Source: Paguma larvata
Taxonomy: Eukaryota; Chordata; Mammalia; Carnivora; Viverridae
Assembly: GCA_030068075.1 (NCBI GenBank)
Contig: CM057843.1
Span: 11,550,001 to 11,614,000 of the forward strand
DNA: 64,000 nucleotides
Direction: 5' to 3'
Below are positions 61,147 through 64,000 of the stretch, piece after piece (within the stretch, counting starts at the first letter, position 1; the number at the start of each line of letters is the position of its first letter). The notes under the pieces are model-generated. The model made no database searches. It was given only the letters and a program-made list of their open reading frames with translations, and was not told the origin of the DNA. A program made the translations under genes and the position numbers.

Positions 61147-62168
61147 AATCTAGATAGGTAGATTGATTGAATTAATTAATGATTGAGTAAAGTGCTCTTT
61201 AGAAAAATTAGTGATTTATTTCGGCTATCTTGAGCCACAATAACAAAGAGATCACAAAACATACAATGGTTTCAATGGAATAAAAGTTTATTTCTCTCCT
61301 ACATAATAGTTCCCGTAGGTATCCTTGGTGGTGGGCGGCTCCACTGGATGGGGAGAACTAAGAACTCAGGTTCATTCCACCGTGTGATGCCACCACCCCG
61401 TTCAGCCTACTGGCCATTGCCATCTGGTTGGAGGAAGCCCAGAACTGGAATGCACGGATTGTGAGGCAGTGGCTAAAATCCAGTCACATGAACATACCTC
61501 AGTGCAAGGGAGAGTGAGAAATGTAGTTTAACTGTGTGTCCAGGAAGATGAGAACAACAAGGATTTGAATAAGCAACTAGTAGTCTCTGCCATCATCAGT
61601 ATGCCTCAGAGTGCAAGTGACTCAAAGAACAGGGACTCTGTGCTCAAGCAACTAAGGAAGCATTACAAAGTTTCAGGTAGAAGATGATGATCTAAGCTGA
61701 AGCTCTGAAACTATAAGTAGAAGAATTGAGTTATGTAAGAATTATTTTAAATGAACAATCAATAAAATCAGATGTAGAAGTGAGGAATAAACTGGATGAG
61801 TGTGCTTCTGAACCTGCCATATGTGAGGAACCCCAAAAACAAACCCTGATTTAACCCAAGAAATACTGAGTGCATACAATGCACAACTTCTATAATGATC
61901 TCTCTACGGTTATTAACATAAGCAAAGTATGGTTTTCCTCCTCAAATAAGCTTGCAAACCACTTAGAGGGAATATAGTGTTTGGACAGACACATTGGCAG
62001 TATAACTGAATGTGGAAATATGGGAAAGAGAGATCAAGCCTACAGGTATAGATCTGGGAGTGTACTAAGCAGTAGTTGAAATGAGTATGGAGTTGGATGA
62101 CCCAACAAAAGAAATAATAAAGGAAGGGAAGAGAAAACCTTTGCGATTATTGATATTAGAGAATTTCC

Positions 62169-62396
62169 TTTTTTTTTTTAATTTTTTTCAGCATTTTTAT
62201 TTTATTTTTGAGAGACATAGAGACAGAGAGTGAGCAAGGGAAGGGCAGAGAGAGAGGGAGATACAGAATCCGAAGCAGGCTCCAGGCTCTGAGCCGTCAG
62301 AACAGAGCCCGACCCGTGGCTCGAACTCACAGACCGCGAGATCATGACCTGAGCCGAAGTCGGACGCTCAACCGACTGAGCCACTCAGGCGCCCCG
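62169..62396 (-). mobile_element. CAN-SINE (unit D)
   Basis: Same insertion as 44400-44618, with a slightly longer T-rich tail. Confidence 0.95.
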
Positions 62397-63106
62397 ATAT
62401 TAGAGAGTTTTCCAAAGAGATTCTATCAAAGGAGGGGATGAAATTCTTCTCTGAAAATGGGACACTTGGGGAGAAAACTCACTAGGCGTTATTGCTAGAA
62501 CCTAAACCCAGTGATTCTCGTGATTTACGATCATCCCATGTCAGCGTAGACACCTGCTACTCCTGAGCTCTAGGATCACTATCAGTTTGGTCTTTGGAAC
62601 AATTTCTAATTTCATGGCTGGTCCTTGTAATAACACAAAGATTCCAAAACGCTGCCCTTTCCTTGTCATGTGTAATTTCAAAAAATGCGTGAGATTATTG
62701 GCTTTTCCATTACTTTGTAAGGTCCCTGAGAGTGGACTATGTCTTACATGTTGAAGAAGTGGATTAAAAACTGTATTTTGCACATATTTGTGCTTTTTCC
62801 ATAAGCTGAACAAAGTATCTAGCATGTATAATCTAAAAAGTTTTTGTGCATTGATTAAATCCTAGACATGTGAGTGACGGTTCTGGGATTGAGGAGTATG
62901 GGTATCTATGGTTCACAGAGTGCTCACTTCTTAGACATGAGTGTCAAGGGCTAATTGTTGATCTGTACCACTGAATGACAAGGATATTTCCCCAAAATGT
63001 GGGCTGTCTCTGGGTTTAGTAAACTCATCATTAAGATTGCTGGTCACATAATCAAGACTGGTGGGTAAGAAAGATCATTACATTAGTTGTAACTCCAAAA
63101 TAATTC

Positions 63107-63130
63107 TGGATTCCTCTCCCTCTTTCTTAG
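63107..63130 (+). promoter_or_regulatory. Putative splice acceptor before gene D
   Basis: Identical to the gene C acceptor: pyrimidine tract ending TTTCTTAG, then ten bases, then the ATG at 63141. Confidence 0.45.
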
Positions 63131-63140
63131 CAAAGGAGCC

Positions 63141-64000
63141 ATGAGGGGAGACAACCAATCCTCTACCCTGGAATTCATCCTCCTGGGAGTTACTGGTCAG
63201 CAGGAACAGGAAGACTTCTTCTTCATCCTCTTCCTGTTCATTTACCCCATCACACTGACTGGAAACCTGCTCATCATCTTGGCCATTCGCTCTGACATTC
63301 ACCTTCACAACCCCATGTACTTTTTCCTTGCCAACCTCTCCTTTGTTGACATCTTATTCTCCTCTGTAACTATCCCTAAAATGCTAGTCAACCATCTACT
63401 ACACAGCAAAGCCATCTCCTTTGGAGGATGCTTGGCACAGTTGTATTTTATGATTGCCCTGGCTAACACAGATAGCTATATCCTCGCTGTGATGGCATAC
63501 GATCGTGCTGTGGCCATCAGCCGCCCACTTCATTACACAACAATTATGAGCCCACAGACTTGCGTCTTGCTAGTTGTTGTGTCCTGGGTGGTTGGAAACG
63601 CCAATGCCCTCCCCCACACTCTGCTCACATCCAGTCTGTCCTTCTGTGGCAACAAGGAAGTAGCCAACTTCTACTGTGACACTATCCCTTTACTCAAGCT
63701 GTCCTGTTCTGACATCCGTTTTAATGTGAAGGTGATGTACCTAGGGGCTGGTGTTTTCTCTGTACCATTACTATTCATCATCATCTCCTATATTCATGTC
63801 TTTTCCACAGTTCTGAGGGTTCCATCCACCAAGGGTATGCTCAAAGCCTTCTCCACCTGTGGTTCCCACCTCACAGTTGTTACTCTATATTATGGGACAG
63901 TCATGGGCGTGTATTTCCGCCCTCTGTCTAGTTACAGTCTAAAGGATGCAGTGGTAACTGTTATGTACATGACAGTGATCCCAATGTTAAATCCTTTCAT
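63141..64000 (+). CDS. OR1A-like: Olfactory receptor, OR1A-like (gene D), partial at window end
   Basis: Recent duplicate of gene C, open from MRGDNQSSTLEF to the window edge (286 codons), ending inside the TM7 motif PMLNPF. About 23 residues and the stop lie outside the window. Differences from C read from the sequence: Asn57 for Ile, Ala108 for Gly, Val117 for Ala, Gln139 for Arg, Val142 for Ile, Arg193 for His, Met233 for Val and Val257 for Met, plus eight synonymous changes. The same TTAG acceptor lies just upstream (63129-63130) and the start context GCCATGA is good. All landmarks within reach are present and no frameshift or stop was seen. Whether the C-terminus is intact cannot be judged here. 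Confidence 0.9.
   Translation, partial: MRGDNQSSTLEFILLGVTGQQEQEDFFFILFLFIYPITLTGNLLIILAIRSDIHLHNPMYFFLANLSFVDILFSSVTIPKMLVNHLLHSKAISFGGCLAQLYFMIALANTDSYILAVMAYDRAVAISRPLHYTTIMSPQTCVLLVVVSWVVGNANALPHTLLTSSLSFCGNKEVANFYCDTIPLLKLSCSDIRFNVKVMYLGAGVFSVPLLFIIISYIHVFSTVLRVPSTKGMLKAFSTCGSHLTVVTLYYGTVMGVYFRPLSSYSLKDAVVTVMYMTVIPMLNPF

Larger units (their letters stand above)
55735..64000 (+). repeat. Tandem duplication unit D (contains gene D), truncated by window end
   Basis: Recent copy of unit C. The coordinate offset is 17928 at the left, falls to about 17745 after a C-only L1 insertion and is 17778 at the gene. Identity is about 97-98% at the left, about 99.5% around 60.2-61.9 kb and about 98% over the receptor, all counted by eye on samples. 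Small open frames shared by C and D here are explained by recency, not by coding constraint. Confidence 0.88.

Overview
The window is nuclear DNA of a carnivoran mammal, almost certainly a felid. About 22 copies of a tRNA-derived SINE share the head GGGGCACCTGGGTGGCTCAG, a (TC)n/(GA)n stretch and an AATAAA-rich tail. That is the felid form of the CAN-SINE. L1 fragments of several ages fill most of the remaining space. No bacterial, viral or CRISPR features were seen.

The only convincing protein genes are four plus-strand olfactory receptor (OR) genes of the OR1A type, here called A (15555-16484), B (about 30071-31036), C (45363-46292) and D (63141 to the window end, cut off in TM7). Each is the 3' part of a tandemly repeated unit: A about 4700-16680, B about 21130-31530, C about 37806-47070, D about 55735-64000. 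Gene-to-gene spacing is 14.6, 15.3 and 17.8 kb. The units share old MIR, L2 and L1 relics in the same order. L1-rich spacers separate them (16.7-21.1, 31.5-37.8 and 47.1-55.7 kb). Units A, B and C are old duplicates. Units C and D are a recent pair, roughly 97-98% identical by eye, in a patchwork that suggests gene conversion.

The genes encode odorant receptors of the main olfactory epithelium and would couple to the olfactory G protein. A, C and D keep the family start and all family landmarks. In B the conserved start ATG has become GTG while the rest of the frame stays open. About 0.7-0.8 kb upstream of A and B lies an exon-like segment: an ATG in strong context, a short open frame, a strong AAG|GTAAG donor in phase 1 and, at the receptor end, a TACTAAT branch-point-like site, a pyrimidine tract and an AG. 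Splicing would join this ATG in frame to the receptor. This could rescue B. In C and D the donor is lost and the acceptor differs. This start architecture is the most interesting biology in the window.

Other structural points are a SINE carrying a copy of its own flank, a nested L1 with target-site duplications, an L1 whose 5' end is joined directly to late ORF2, a 119-bp tandem repeat at an L1 5' end, and insertions present in only one unit that date the duplications. The 0-4.7 kb left flank and an approximately 1.4 kb exon-like segment at 32.7-34.1 kb remain unexplained.
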